Assembly (NCBI GenBank): GCA_021613335.1
Contig: JAJTWR010000299.1
Span: 362,501-426,500 of the forward strand
Length of the DNA: 64,000 nucleotides
DNA from: Whitmania pigra
Taxonomy: Eukaryota; Annelida; Clitellata; Hirudinida; Haemopidae
Direction of reading: 5' to 3'
The first letter of the stretch is position 1. Each line of letters opens with the position of its first letter. Under the pieces are notes generated by a model, which was not told the DNA's origin, ran no database searches, and saw only the letters and a program-made list of their open reading frames with translations. Below are positions 1 to 10,971 of this stretch, piece after piece. Made by a program: the position numbers and the translations under genes.

Positions 1-1468
1 GTAGGCGAGTCATTAAGACTTTGACCTTGGTGTAACTCCATTAGGAGCCCAAATCCCAGCATCCCTCGAGAGCTTTTATAACTAACACCTGATGATTTTA
101 TCCATCAAATGAGAGATTTTATGATAACTTGGATTCAGACATGGAATAGAAATAGACGCTCGCATTTAAAAAAAAAATTGTCTAAATTTCTTGTACATTG
201 TTTTACGACATTCCCCGGCTAAACCACGGAAAATTTTAGCCGAGGTCGCCAAAAAAGACGGGGCCGTTGTCCCTGGTCGATTCCTATTCCTAAACCCAGC
301 CTGCGCTGCCACATTAAAATGGTTGATAAGAAACACTTCCGATACTATGCACACGGATCTACGCTAAACAAATGGAATAAATTACTCATTAAATTTAATT
401 CCAGGGCAGCTGTAATTTAGTTGAAAATTGAAGAAGTGAAGAGTGAGGAGATCGTAATTTTATTGACAAATTGAGGATGCGATTAGGAAGTGCCATTCAT
501 CCATGATGACAACGTCTTCTTTCCACAAAAAAAACTCAAAGAAATGAAAATCTAAAAATAAAAATTTTACAACAATTTCCATCCTTCCAACGACACGATT
601 TTACGGCGAAGTTAAAATTTTAAACCTGACTTCGTTCCGAGTAAATTTGATGAAAACACTTCTAAAATGACACTTCAAAACTTTTATCGAGCATTTTGAT
701 ATTTTTCTCTTTAAACAAAGTTTCAGATAAAAATACGATTTTAAATGTTAAACGTTCAAATTAAGTCTAAATTCGCTTTACGAATTCCAGCGAGATGTTG
801 ACTTTTTCGACTTAAAAACTTTCGCATAAATTTTCGAAACGTCAGACAATGCGACCATCTTTCCGTGCGATTGGTCAGCAGAGAAAACAACCTGGTAAAC
901 TTAACACGTGCCCCCGTCACCAATTCATTTCCACCATCAGTGACCACCTCGATCACCGGTTCGGCCGAACAAAACCACATTGAACCACGGTGTGCGGGAT
1001 GGTGGAATAAATACGAAGAGCTAATGAATACTTAATGCACAGTCGTTATGATCTCCTGCTCCGTGTGCCTCTTCGACAAACTTGCACACACCGTCACCTG
1101 GAAAGGAGCGAGAATTTACTTTCCGATTAAGTTCTCGTACGGATTAACCTGGAAAATGTTTATAGCGAGGATGGACCTCGTGAATAACTGAGCGCAGCAT
1201 AATTACCGGCAGCTGATATTTTTTACAGCCGCTCACTACGCGGCCTTCCACCAGTCTCTTGGATGGCTTCGTTTACATAAGCTGATTACTTCTGTTCATT
1301 TTTACCTTTCGTACATCTGTTTCTAACCAACGCCAACCCAAGTCAGTTCAGACTTTGTTTCAACAAATATTCTTCACAATTTCTTGAGATTTTCCATTTT
1401 ATTCCCGTTTCATTTCGAAGGCTTTAGTTTTTTTTTTTAGTTTTGTTTGTGCTGCTTCAAGTGCTTCC
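1..1468. other. Gene-free flank
   Basis: AT-rich DNA with only short, unrecognisable open frames on both strands. I see no splice-consistent exon chain, no RNA gene and no clear repeat. It could be intron or intergenic DNA of a gene outside the window. Confidence 0.5.
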
Positions 1469-1500
1469 TTGATCCATCATCCTAAAGTTCGAGGAAGCTC

Positions 1501-1570
1501 TGATGATAACGACGACGACGATGATGACGCTGATGACGACGACTATGATGATGATGATGATGATGATGAC
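1501..1570. repeat. GAT/GAC microsatellite
   Basis: Imperfect trinucleotide array mixing GAT and GAC units. The poly-Asp open frame over it is a by-product of the repeat. A complementary-sense CAT/CGT array lies at about 1742-1791. Confidence 0.9.
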
Positions 1571-1741
1571 AGTCAAGGCAGAGTGACTTCTGAAATTCGA
1601 TCGGAAAATGTGATAATAATTTCAGGAATTACGAACGCTCATGACACGTTACCATGACAACAATTGCTCAGTTTTCTCGAAACTTCTGAAAGATGTTTTT
1701 CTTGGATCATGTTTTTCCTTAAGCAACTTGGCATTCTCTAA

Positions 1742-1791
1742 CTATCACCATCATCATCGTCATCGTCGTCGCCATCATCATCATCATCATC
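1742..1791. repeat. CAT/CGT microsatellite
   Basis: Short imperfect CAT/CGT trinucleotide array, the opposite sense of the GAT/GAC array 240 bases upstream. The stretch from here to 2640 holds nothing else I can recognise. Confidence 0.85.
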
Positions 1792-2642
1792 AACGACAGC
1801 TACAACGACAACAGAAGCGAATACATAACGATCCTGGAAGGATGCCTAAAGAGTTTGTTTTGTTGCGGGAATCTTGGAAGGAAGGAGAGTGAAGATGGCA
1901 GTAAAGCGATGAGAATGGATTTTTAGAGGCACATGAGAGCAAATAAAAAGCCTCCGCATGAAATATTATCCCGACAGTCATTACGTTTCCTGACAAAACT
2001 TTCCTAAAAAAGCGAAAACGAAACCGAAACCCATTCTGGAAACCTTTCGACCTCCATGTTCTCTTGAAGGGCAAAACGCTTCCTCACGTTTGATCCCAGA
2101 CCAGCACTAGCAGGAAAACACGGAATGTTTTCATTCGAGTTGACAGTTAGAAGTTTATCCAGGTACACGCGATCATTCCAGGAGGAGAGCGGGAAAGCAC
2201 TCGAATCGAAATCAAATCGTCAAAATATCAATTAGCTTTCATTTCTTTCGGCATTAACGCTGCATTAACCTGTAATTTGCTTCGAAACACTTCTTCTGTG
2301 CAATAAGTAACTGCTCCCTCATATCGTCCTTAAACCGTTTGAAGCGAGTTTTCATTTTTACCGCGAGGTGCTTTTCTCGTGTTGAAATTCTTGACGTCAT
2401 TGAAATGTGATTGTTCAGTCGAATTGAAGATTTAAGTTGACTTGAGAAAAAAAATGAAATTAATTGAAATACTTTACGGTTGAATTGAAATATTTACTTT
2501 GAAACCGACAACAACAACAACAACTACGACACATCATCGACACCAGATGAATGAATCGCCATTGAGTGATTACGACGAGTTCCCTGATCTCATCAACTGG
2601 AGCAAAAAAACCTTCGAATTGAGATGGAATGAAGTGAGTAGT

Positions 2643-2938
2643 GACGTGGAGTGAGGAGTGAATTGAAGTGAATTAATGGCCGAAGTGAGGTGAGGATTGA
2701 CGTGGAGTGAGGAGTGAATTGAAGTGAATTAATGGCCGAAGTGAGGTGAAGATTGACGTGGAGTGAGGAGTGAATTGAAGTGAATTAATGGCCGAAATGA
2801 GGTGAAGATTGACGTGGAGTGAGGAGTGAATTGAAGTGAATTAATGGCCGAAGTGAGGTGAAGATTGACGTGGAGTGAGGAGTGAATTGAAGTGAATTAA
2901 TGGCCGAAGTGAGGTGAAGATTGACGTGGAGTGAGACG
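2643..2938. repeat. 56-bp minisatellite, about 5 copies
   Basis: Five successive units begin with GACGTGGAGTGAGGAGTG at 2643, 2699, 2755, 2811 and 2867, with a partial sixth at 2923. The period is exactly 56 bases and copies differ by only one or two substitutions, so the array is young or homogenised. Each unit is dense in GTGA/GTGG steps and carries one GACGT. It breaks off at a GC-richer stretch with CACACGCG. Confidence 0.95.
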
Positions 2939-3783
2939 CACACGCGTCAGCACTCCATCAAAGGCACAAAGGGTCCGATTCTGACGAGATCTGCCACGGA
3001 TGATGAACATTCTGAGCGAACGTGCGCGATTTTGTACTAATGGGATTAAAGTAAAAAATTGATTTTATTCCACTCCAAAATGAACAGGTTCAGATAATGG
3101 AAAGTAAGCCAAGCTGGACAGAAGGTTGTGAATCAATGGCCAAAAATTGTTGACCAGCTCCTGAATACCGGAACAGAAAAGACATTTCAATATTTAAATT
3201 TTTCAACATTTAGATTTTTCAACTTTTCAATGCTTTATGCCTCTGCTTCTCAGTTTAAATAAATTATTTAAAATAATTATGAATCAAACCACATTTATTT
3301 GCATTAAATTATTTAAAATAATAATGAATAAAATTATATTTATTTGCATTTACTTTCACCTTGTCGAAAATAAAACGTCGACCCTTCCTAAGGTTGAACA
3401 CGCAATTGTGAAAATATGGCGTGAATGTTTTCCGAAATATCGAGGTTAAATAATGCAGCCGAGTGGTTTCCAAGGAGGAATTGGTTCCCCTCACGAGAAG
3501 CATACGGTGTGAGGGTGTGTAATCAATCTGCAATGTTTCCTGTCCACAAGGAAACGTCGTTAATTATCCTTATTAGACATTAAAACCACCTGCTTTCACG
3601 CATGATTGAGCATCTAAGTGCTCTTTTAAAACTTTATAATTCGAATTTAAAATTTCTATCCGGTTTTTTGCTTTTTGAAATAAAAATTATTTAAAAAAAA
3701 ACAAAATTTAAAACATTTTTTAAATTTAAAAAGTCGAGCAGAACAAAAGGAAGGTCAAGAGAAACGAGTCTGAATTTTTTTGG

Positions 3784-3966
3784 CAATTTTTAATAATTTA
3801 TCAATAAATATTACAATTTTTAATAATTTATCAATAAATATTACAATTTTTAATAATTTATCAATAAATATTACAATTTTTAATAATTTATCAATAAATA
3901 TTACAATTTTTAATAATTTATCAATAAATATTACAATTTTTAATAATTTATCAACAAATATTACAA
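3784..3966. repeat. 30-bp AT-rich minisatellite, 6 copies
   Basis: Six copies of a 30-base unit containing TTTATCAATAAATATTAC, nearly identical; the last copy has CAACAAA instead of CAATAAA. Because 30 is divisible by three, both strands stay open as repetitive pseudo-peptides, which explains the overlapping open frames there. Confidence 0.95.
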
Positions 3967-4192
3967 TATTTATATATTTTTTTCTCAGCTTGGTCGCCAT
4001 TTTGTTTCGAAAGGGATGCGCGTTGACGAAGAATTTGTAACAACGACGCCTTCAAGTAGCAACAGCGATAACAACAACAGCAACAACCTGATTACATTTC
4101 AACATTTCTTTTTTTATAAATCGACATTTAGTTTTCACAATTTGCAGAAATTTCAAAATAAGGTAAATAATTATTTGCCTTGAATTGAATAG

Positions 4193-4206
4193 TGATGATG
4201 ATGATG

Positions 4207-4239
<33 letters not shown>

Positions 4240-4255
4240 TAATAATAATAATAAT

Positions 4256-4302
<47 letters not shown>

Positions 4303-4336
4303 TAATAATAATAATAATAATAATATAATAATAATA

Positions 4337-4418
<82 letters not shown>

Positions 4419-4440
4419 TTAATGATGATAATAATAATAA
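4193..4440. repeat. AAT microsatellite
   Basis: About 240 bases of (AAT)n with periodic single-base phase slips (AATATAAT), followed by a GATGAT patch. CAA/CAG-rich DNA continues at 4525-4625. Open frames here are low-complexity artefacts. Confidence 0.95.
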
Positions 4441-4975
4441 ATTTTCAAATAAATTCCACATTAACGAATACATTGAAATCGCCATTGACCAATTGTAAAA
4501 TGAAAACGTACCTTGTTGAGAAGACAACAGCAGCAGCAGCAGTAACAACAACATCGCCATCCTCAACAACAACAACACTAACAACAACACTAACAACAGC
4601 ACTAACAACAACAACAGCAACAACTCAAGTTGGGTTCATCTCAAGCGAATCCGATGTCGAGGATGTAAAAAATGTCGAGATAAGCAAGAAAATTCTCTCC
4701 TAAAAGATCACAAGCGATGATCGGGTCGTTTGCATTTCCCTCCATTTCCATGGAGACGGAGAGGATGAAGACGACGACGAGGACGACATCTCCATGGCGG
4801 ATGACACGAACGCCTCGGCGTAAACAAGAGCGCATTATAGCGCAGGCGTGTCCAGCTGGAATATATACGGGAGCCTGTGATTTTACGCGGCAATGCAACC
4901 AGACGACAGTATTAAGTAATCATCATGGAATTCATTGCAATGGAGATCAATGTCTTCCAAATCTGTAACTGTAAC

Positions 4976-5010
4976 TTCATTTATATAGCGCTTCTTCCCA
5001 AGGGCGCTTG
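4976..5010 (+). repeat. Dispersed AGCGC hairpin element, copy 1
   Basis: TTTATATAGCGCTTCTTCCC is followed by AAGGGCGCTTG, giving AGCGC at 4987-4991 pairing with GCGCT at 5004-5008. Related copies occur at 6521-6552 and 10930-10971, and a weaker one near 33165-33190. The first parts are alike: a TTTATNTAGCGC-like lead followed by a short loop and the return arm. Probably a transposon-derived repeat; family not identified. Confidence 0.6.
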
Positions 5011-5159
5011 TGTCAGTGCAGGCTGGGTTTCGAACACGACACATTACGACTGTTGCCATTACCTCCGTATGCAGGCACGTAACCCATTCGGCCGAACTGC
5101 ACGCCAATCTACAATTCTACAACTCGAATCAACAAATCAAATCCAAGACTCATGACCTC

Positions 5160-5275
5160 AACTCAAATCCACAGTCCACATTCATATTCACATCCATATC
5201 CATATTCACATCCATATTCATACTCCACACCCATATCCATATTCACATCCATATCCATATTCCACATTCACACTC
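5160..5275. repeat. CATATTCA-type minisatellite
   Basis: Loose tandem array of CATATTCACATC and CATATCCATATTCA units, about 110 bases. The His-Ile open frame over it is a by-product. Confidence 0.85.
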
Positions 5276-5869
5276 TCCAGCGTGAGAACGTGTTGATGTC
5301 GATGTTGACTGGCAACTGGTGATTCAAATGTCACAAGTTCTTCAGCGGAGGAGGAGGAGGAGAGAGGCATGGAAAACGAAAAACAAAAATGAAAGCGAAA
5401 ATGAAAAGTTGTTCTCCAGGAAATCCATTTCTCCGTTGGTCTGATGACGTCACGATGTTAACAGCGTCATAAGCGAACAATCCCTCGATTGGCTTTTGAT
5501 TGACATGTTGACTGACGTAATAGTACGTAACATAAGATTTTATTAATATTATATAACAATTAATAATAAATAATCAATGTAAATAATTTATTAAAAGCGG
5601 TTTAAGAAGACTGTATGGTAAATCAATCCCTCGTTTTCAATCATTATCCAAATTTCGATATTCCTATTTTAAATAGTTCCACTGAATCTGAATATATATA
5701 TTATCACCTCACTGATTGACTGATTGTTGTTGGTGTTACTTTTGTTTTTTTTTTTGCTTTATTTTTAAACATCAGAATCAAAATTTAAATCCGAATATTG
5801 TCGTAATTAATTTAATTAACATTAATTTATAACAACATTAAATTGTAATCCGAATCATAAAGTTAAGGC

Positions 5870-5995
5870 ACTGCAGTACCCCCAATCATTTGTACAATTT
5901 GCACAACCACCCCTATCTGGGAGTCTCTCGGACGATATAGTAAGGGGTGAAAACGCAAGAATTTTGTGGTCCACACCTTTCCATGTTGAGCTAAC
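5870..5995 (+). repeat. Possible dispersed repeat fragment
   Basis: This stretch is unlike its AT-rich surroundings: it holds GGGAGTCTCTCGGACGATAT, then GGGGTGAAAACGCAAG and TTTTGTGGTCCACACC. The motif set looks like pieces of a repeat found in many marine invertebrate genomes, but I recall this only generally and cannot name the family. No coding potential is seen. Confidence 0.3.
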
Positions 5996-6165
5996 CTTAA
6001 TATTAACTGTTAATTAGGCAGAACTGATAGCTTAACAAATAACTTATTCACACGTGATAATTATTGTATTAATGAGTAATAGTGGTTTAAAAGTTGTTTA
6101 AGAATGTCTCGATTTAGCACGTAAAATACTTCGCAACAGGTTGAACTAAATCACTTTTAAAATCA

Positions 6166-6274
6166 GACAACATCAACAACATCAACAACGACAACAACAT
6201 CATCAATAACAACGACAACATCATCAATAACAACGACAACGTCAACAACAGCGACAACAACATCAACAACAACG
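6166..6274. repeat. CAACAT/CAACGA microsatellite
   Basis: Array of CAACAT, CAACGA and CATCAAT units over about 110 bases. The Leu-rich minus-strand frame across it is an artefact. Confidence 0.85.
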
Positions 6275-6520
6275 CTAACTCCCCGGTCCCCAAAATGGAG
6301 ACACGAATCTCTGCCCTGTTGTTTTTCAAAGATTATTCACGTAAACATCATTGATTCGAGTTGATTATATTTTGTAAGAAACAAAATGTATTGTTACTAT
6401 TGTTATATTGTTGCATCATTTATTTGAAGAAAATAAAATAAAAAAACAATTATTTCCAAATAATGCTGAGGGGCTGGAAATTGTTCATGAAAAGATGTTT
6501 GTTTTTAATTGTACAATATT

Positions 6521-6552
6521 TATTTAGCGCCACAAGCATCGGCGCTTTTGTC
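6521..6552 (+). repeat. Dispersed AGCGC hairpin element, copy 2
   Basis: TATTTAGCGCCACAAGCATC leads into GGCGCT: AGCGCC at 6526-6531 pairs perfectly with GGCGCT at 6541-6546 across a 9-base loop. It matches the copies at 4976 and 10930 in the T/A-rich lead and the palindromic core. Confidence 0.55.
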
Positions 6553-7449
6553 GTGAAACAAAATGAATCGAATTGTCAAAAAACCGATAACTTTCAAAAT
6601 GCCATAAATTTGTTCAATGTTGTTTTAAAACGTTCAATATTGTTTTAAAACGGCAATATTAAAATCATGTGTAATTCATTTTAAACTGAATTAACGGTTT
6701 AATTTGAAATGGATTGAAATGCTGTTTATTTTTGTTCCTGGGTGTTCCCAGGTTCTATTTTGAAATATTAAATATTTTAGTTAAATTAATATTTTTAAGA
6801 AACAATCCCAATTTTGTTGTTGTTGTTGTTACAAATTACAAATTATTAGCTTATTTTTCTGTCTTTTATTTAGCACATTCCACCATAAGTGCCCGTACAA
6901 CTTTTCTGCAATTTTGAACATTTTAAATAGAATTCGCTACTTTTCACCCGGTTACTTGGAAATTCCCGCGTTATCTTTTAAATATTTCACATTTCGCCCC
7001 AACCAACTTTGAATTAAAATTCTGAGCAGCAGGTCAACATGTTGGAAGTTTAAAATGGCATCAAAATTAATGACTTCATTCCCTTCCACGGCGTCAAACT
7101 CCTACTGGAAAAGGTGGATGCATTTTTGATCAATTCCATCCCCTTTCTTCCCTTTTTTAAACTTTCATCATTTTTATTTTATTTACTTTATTTTATTTTA
7201 TTCTATTTTATTTTATTTTTTATTGTAATTGTTGTCTCTTAATCAATATCTCTGCTTATTTTGAAATATATGCACATTGGAATATTTCGAACCAAAAAGA
7301 AAAAAATTCGAAATTAAATGATTGATGATCTCTGTCATGTCAGAAAAAACTGGGTTTTTCAGAAACTCTATTTACGTCACACTGGAACTTATTCGCTCGA
7401 CAAGTTAACGCTGAATTTTATTAAATAATAATAATAATAATAATAATAA

Positions 7450-7480
<31 letters not shown>

Positions 7481-9700
7481 AAGAAGAAGAAGAATAATAA
7501 CATAATGTTTAACTTAACTTAATATATTTAATAATAATCTAATGATTATTATATCTTTTTATTGTTTTTTTGTACTAAAGTTATTTTAATATATTTATGA
7601 TGCTGTAAATATTTGTAATACAATTATGATCGTAATCATTTTTTAAATAACAATTTACAAGCCTCCATAAAAATTTATAAATTTTAATTTCGATGCGACA
7701 AAATCCGCTGCGTGAGATTAAAAGTCATTGCATTTTGAGTTGGTATGAAATGGTGCCATTTTATGATACAAGGGGTGTCAGCCTTCGTGACGTCAACAAA
7801 TGTTGCACTGTGGTATTGCCGCATAAAATTCTCAACATGTCCTTTTATCACTGCCAGCAGACCTCTCAACTCGTTCAATTGTTCATGGACGACTGTTTGC
7901 TTGTAGAATTTATTTATTATCAACTTTTTTTTTTCGTTTCAATGTGCAAATTATTAATAATCATCATTGATTATTTATTAAAATAATTATTTAAATTTAT
8001 AATCTAAATTTTGTTTAGGTAATTGCTAGGAACCATTTTAAATTTAGTCGTTTAAAAATTAAAAAAAATTAATCAAGCAAATAATAAATAAATAAATAAC
8101 AAAATAAAAATTGTTCCGAATGAACGAAACCCAGATGAAAGTTGATGAAATGACGTCAATTGAGCACCCACTTTAATGCCGAGGTCACTGAAGTTGTAAT
8201 TCTCCGCTGACCAATGACGAAGCATGGTTCCAGGCAATTCTACCGCATCAACTTGATTGCCAACAACACAAGTTTTCCCTATCCACACATCCCTTGGGCA
8301 GGCGAGCCTTAAACACACATCCCCCGAGGACACATTTCTTGGGCACTCATCCTCTAAGCATGCACCCTTAAGCATCCCTAAATAGCCCATATAAATAGCC
8401 CCGTACATATATCTTCCACCTCCTCCCACTAATCCATATTATCTTACTCACTCCCAAAATAACCTCTAAACATGTTCAGAGCAAAAAGATACCCACGAGG
8501 GTGATAATAGGACCTGTTTTGTTTCTGATAAACAGCGCTCTGCTCCCGAAGTGCTTTGCCAAGAATGCGTCAGCGTGTCTGTCGTCTGCTCGGCTAGTTC
8601 GAGTCATTTAAAAATCTGTATTTCTTGTTGTTTTTAGGTTTAATTATTTAATTTAAGATCAATTATTTTATCTATCGGTTTTGTAGAAAATTGTTGTAAA
8701 CGATGATTTGAATAATTCGTAATTAATATCTTAATAGGCACTAACTTTGAGACAGCTAATTATTTTAAATTATTTATTAGTAATAAATTTTGATTTGCTG
8801 TTTCCTTCAAAACATTTTTCAAGATTATAAAATTACGAATGTACAGTTTTTAAAACGAAATCTCATTAATCTAAAAAATGTAGTTAAAATATCTTATTAA
8901 TTAAAAATGTTGTCGATGAAAATAGCATATTAAATAAAAATTATTATTGGTGATAAAAATCTTATTAATTATTTAAAAACAAAACAAAAGTTAAAACATT
9001 AAGTTGGCAAATGATCTACACGCTCCCTCCAGTGGAAATTCATAATGCCGTATTAACAAAAGTACATCGTACATTGCCACGCTGATGAAGACCTTGGCTG
9101 ACCCTGGATTGACCCATGTTATGGTCGCACCACAGGGTCAACTCTTTCCATAAAAAGCCCAAAAAGGATGCCCCATACAAATTCTTTCCCGCCTCAAATT
9201 GTTCTTTACAAGTTAAAAATATTTTCGCTTTAATTTCTTGAAAAACCCAACTTTGATCAGTCAATTAAGGAGAATATTGCATCAGCGATTTTAGGATTTC
9301 ATAATTAATGATAACATTTATAATTGCGCAATTATTTTTGCAAGCCAGATATTTTTTGGATTTGTCAAAATATTTTTTTTTAAATTTATATTCAGAATAA
9401 TTAATTATAGTGTCTTCAATCCACGTTTTCTGGGTTAAACAAACAAAAATTAAAAAATGAGTTAATGAATGAATGAACGGCAACGGCAAACGATTGGGTC
9501 TCATCTACGAATTCCTTAAAATTACCTTTAATTAATTTAAGCTAAAATTATAAAATCCTAATTTCTTTGAGAGGTAATTTGCTTAAAATGTTAGTAAGAA
9601 AACAGCACCTTTATAATATTTACTTCTCAAACAACGCGAGTTATTCGAAGATGATTTCACAAAAAAAATAATCTTCTACTCCGTTCAACTTAAAGGTCTA
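6553..9700. other. Gene-free AT-rich stretch
   Basis: No supportable exon chain on either strand. It contains a TTTTA-rich run (7170-7222), an AAT array running into AAG (7425-7494), and an imperfect CACATCCC/TTGGGCA mini-repeat at 8280-8380 that produces a Cys-rich minus-strand frame of no recognised family. Confidence 0.5.
7425..7494. repeat. AAT-AAG compound microsatellite
   Basis: About eight AAT units switch directly into about 15 AAG units and back to AAT. The purine-only AAG run is the only such tract in the window. Confidence 0.9.
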
Positions 9701-9769
9701 ATGTCGACAACAAAATGCAAACGATGTCCTTTTATAGCTGGAAATCTTTCAGCAGAAATGATGGCCTTT

Positions 9770-10190
9770 AAGCGCCATTTTAGCGCAAATGTTTGGCGTG
9801 CAGTTTGAATGTCTGTCAAATGTAGGCTTTCTGTTGAGCGTCATTGTGTTGTCAGCGCGTCACCACCGACATTATGCGCCAACCCGACCTAACCTCGAAA
9901 AACAAGATTGCCTTCCTCGATGGCTGATTCACATTCCGCCCCATTTTAGCGCTTCGGATACGAACCTGAAAATGGTTTTCATTGCACTCAGGACACCAGT
10001 TCCAGCAAACGATGTCCTGATTTGGCGCTTTAAATGTCTGCTGGTCATTCACATGGAGCTGTACTCCTGGGCGCATAAAAACTTCGAGCGCCAACCACGC
10101 TTTATGCGCTTCCCTAGCGCCAACCGAACAGGATCGATAAGCAAGAGTCAAAGCGGAAGAGTCGAAAAGATAAATATGCCTGGCGCTGTA
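9770..10190. promoter_or_regulatory. GCGC-rich cluster, E2F-like cores (candidate)
   Basis: Eleven GCGC tetramers lie in 420 bases (starts at 9772, 9783, 9855, 9876, 9949, 10025, 10071, 10088, 10106, 10117 and 10183) within otherwise AT-rich, GCGC-poor DNA. Four sit in E2F-type cores: GCGCCAA at 9876, 10088 and 10117, and TTGGCGC at 10022, the last directly followed by TTTAAA. Long open frames cover the interval on both strands (156 codons plus, 123 minus) but neither product resembles a family I know. The regulatory reading is inference. Confidence 0.35.
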
Positions 10191-10313
10191 ATCTTTCTCA
10201 AATCCCATTTCAAACTTTTCCAATGTCTACCAGCTGACAACTCCCTCGTGGAAGAGTGACGTCACGGAAGCAGATGCGTTTCGATTTAATTGCGATCTTG
10301 TCATTTCGCCACC

Positions 10314-10716
<403 letters not shown>

Positions 10717-10929
10717 CCATCATCATGGGCTTTGGCATCGTCCTCGTTTTCTTGCTTCAACCATTTCTAAAACGCTGCTAAAACATTACTTGAACTAATT
10801 CGGCGAATACATTATATTAGTATTAGTTAGATTATTCATTAAATAATTACAAATATATTTATGCATATATTATATATTAGAAACTATTATATGTTAATAA
10901 TAATAATAATAATATTAATAATAATAAAA

Positions 10930-10971
10930 GTGCATTTGTATAGCGCCTTAAGCGTTAGCGTCAAGGGCTCT
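10930..10971 (+). repeat. Dispersed AGCGC hairpin element, copy 3
   Basis: AATAAT-rich DNA leads into TGCATTTGTATAGCGCCTTA and then GCGTCAAGGGCT. AGCGCCTT can pair with AAGG-GCT with one bulge. The microsatellite lead-in plus TATAGCGC core matches copy 1. Confidence 0.55.

Noticed and set aside
4641..5285. Several overlapping 60-90 codon frames on both strands
   Set aside because: Mutually overlapping, no homology, and partly made of CATATTCA repeat.
8073..8429. Cys-rich 118-residue minus-strand frame
   Set aside because: The Cys pattern comes from an imperfect CACATCC/TTGGGCA DNA repeat, and the rest is unlike any known secreted peptide.
9789..10259. A 156-codon plus-strand frame and a 123-codon minus-strand frame over the same bases
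   Set aside because: Neither has recognisable motifs or splice partners; both are kept open by the GC-richer composition of the GCGC cluster. Treated as regulatory or unknown DNA.
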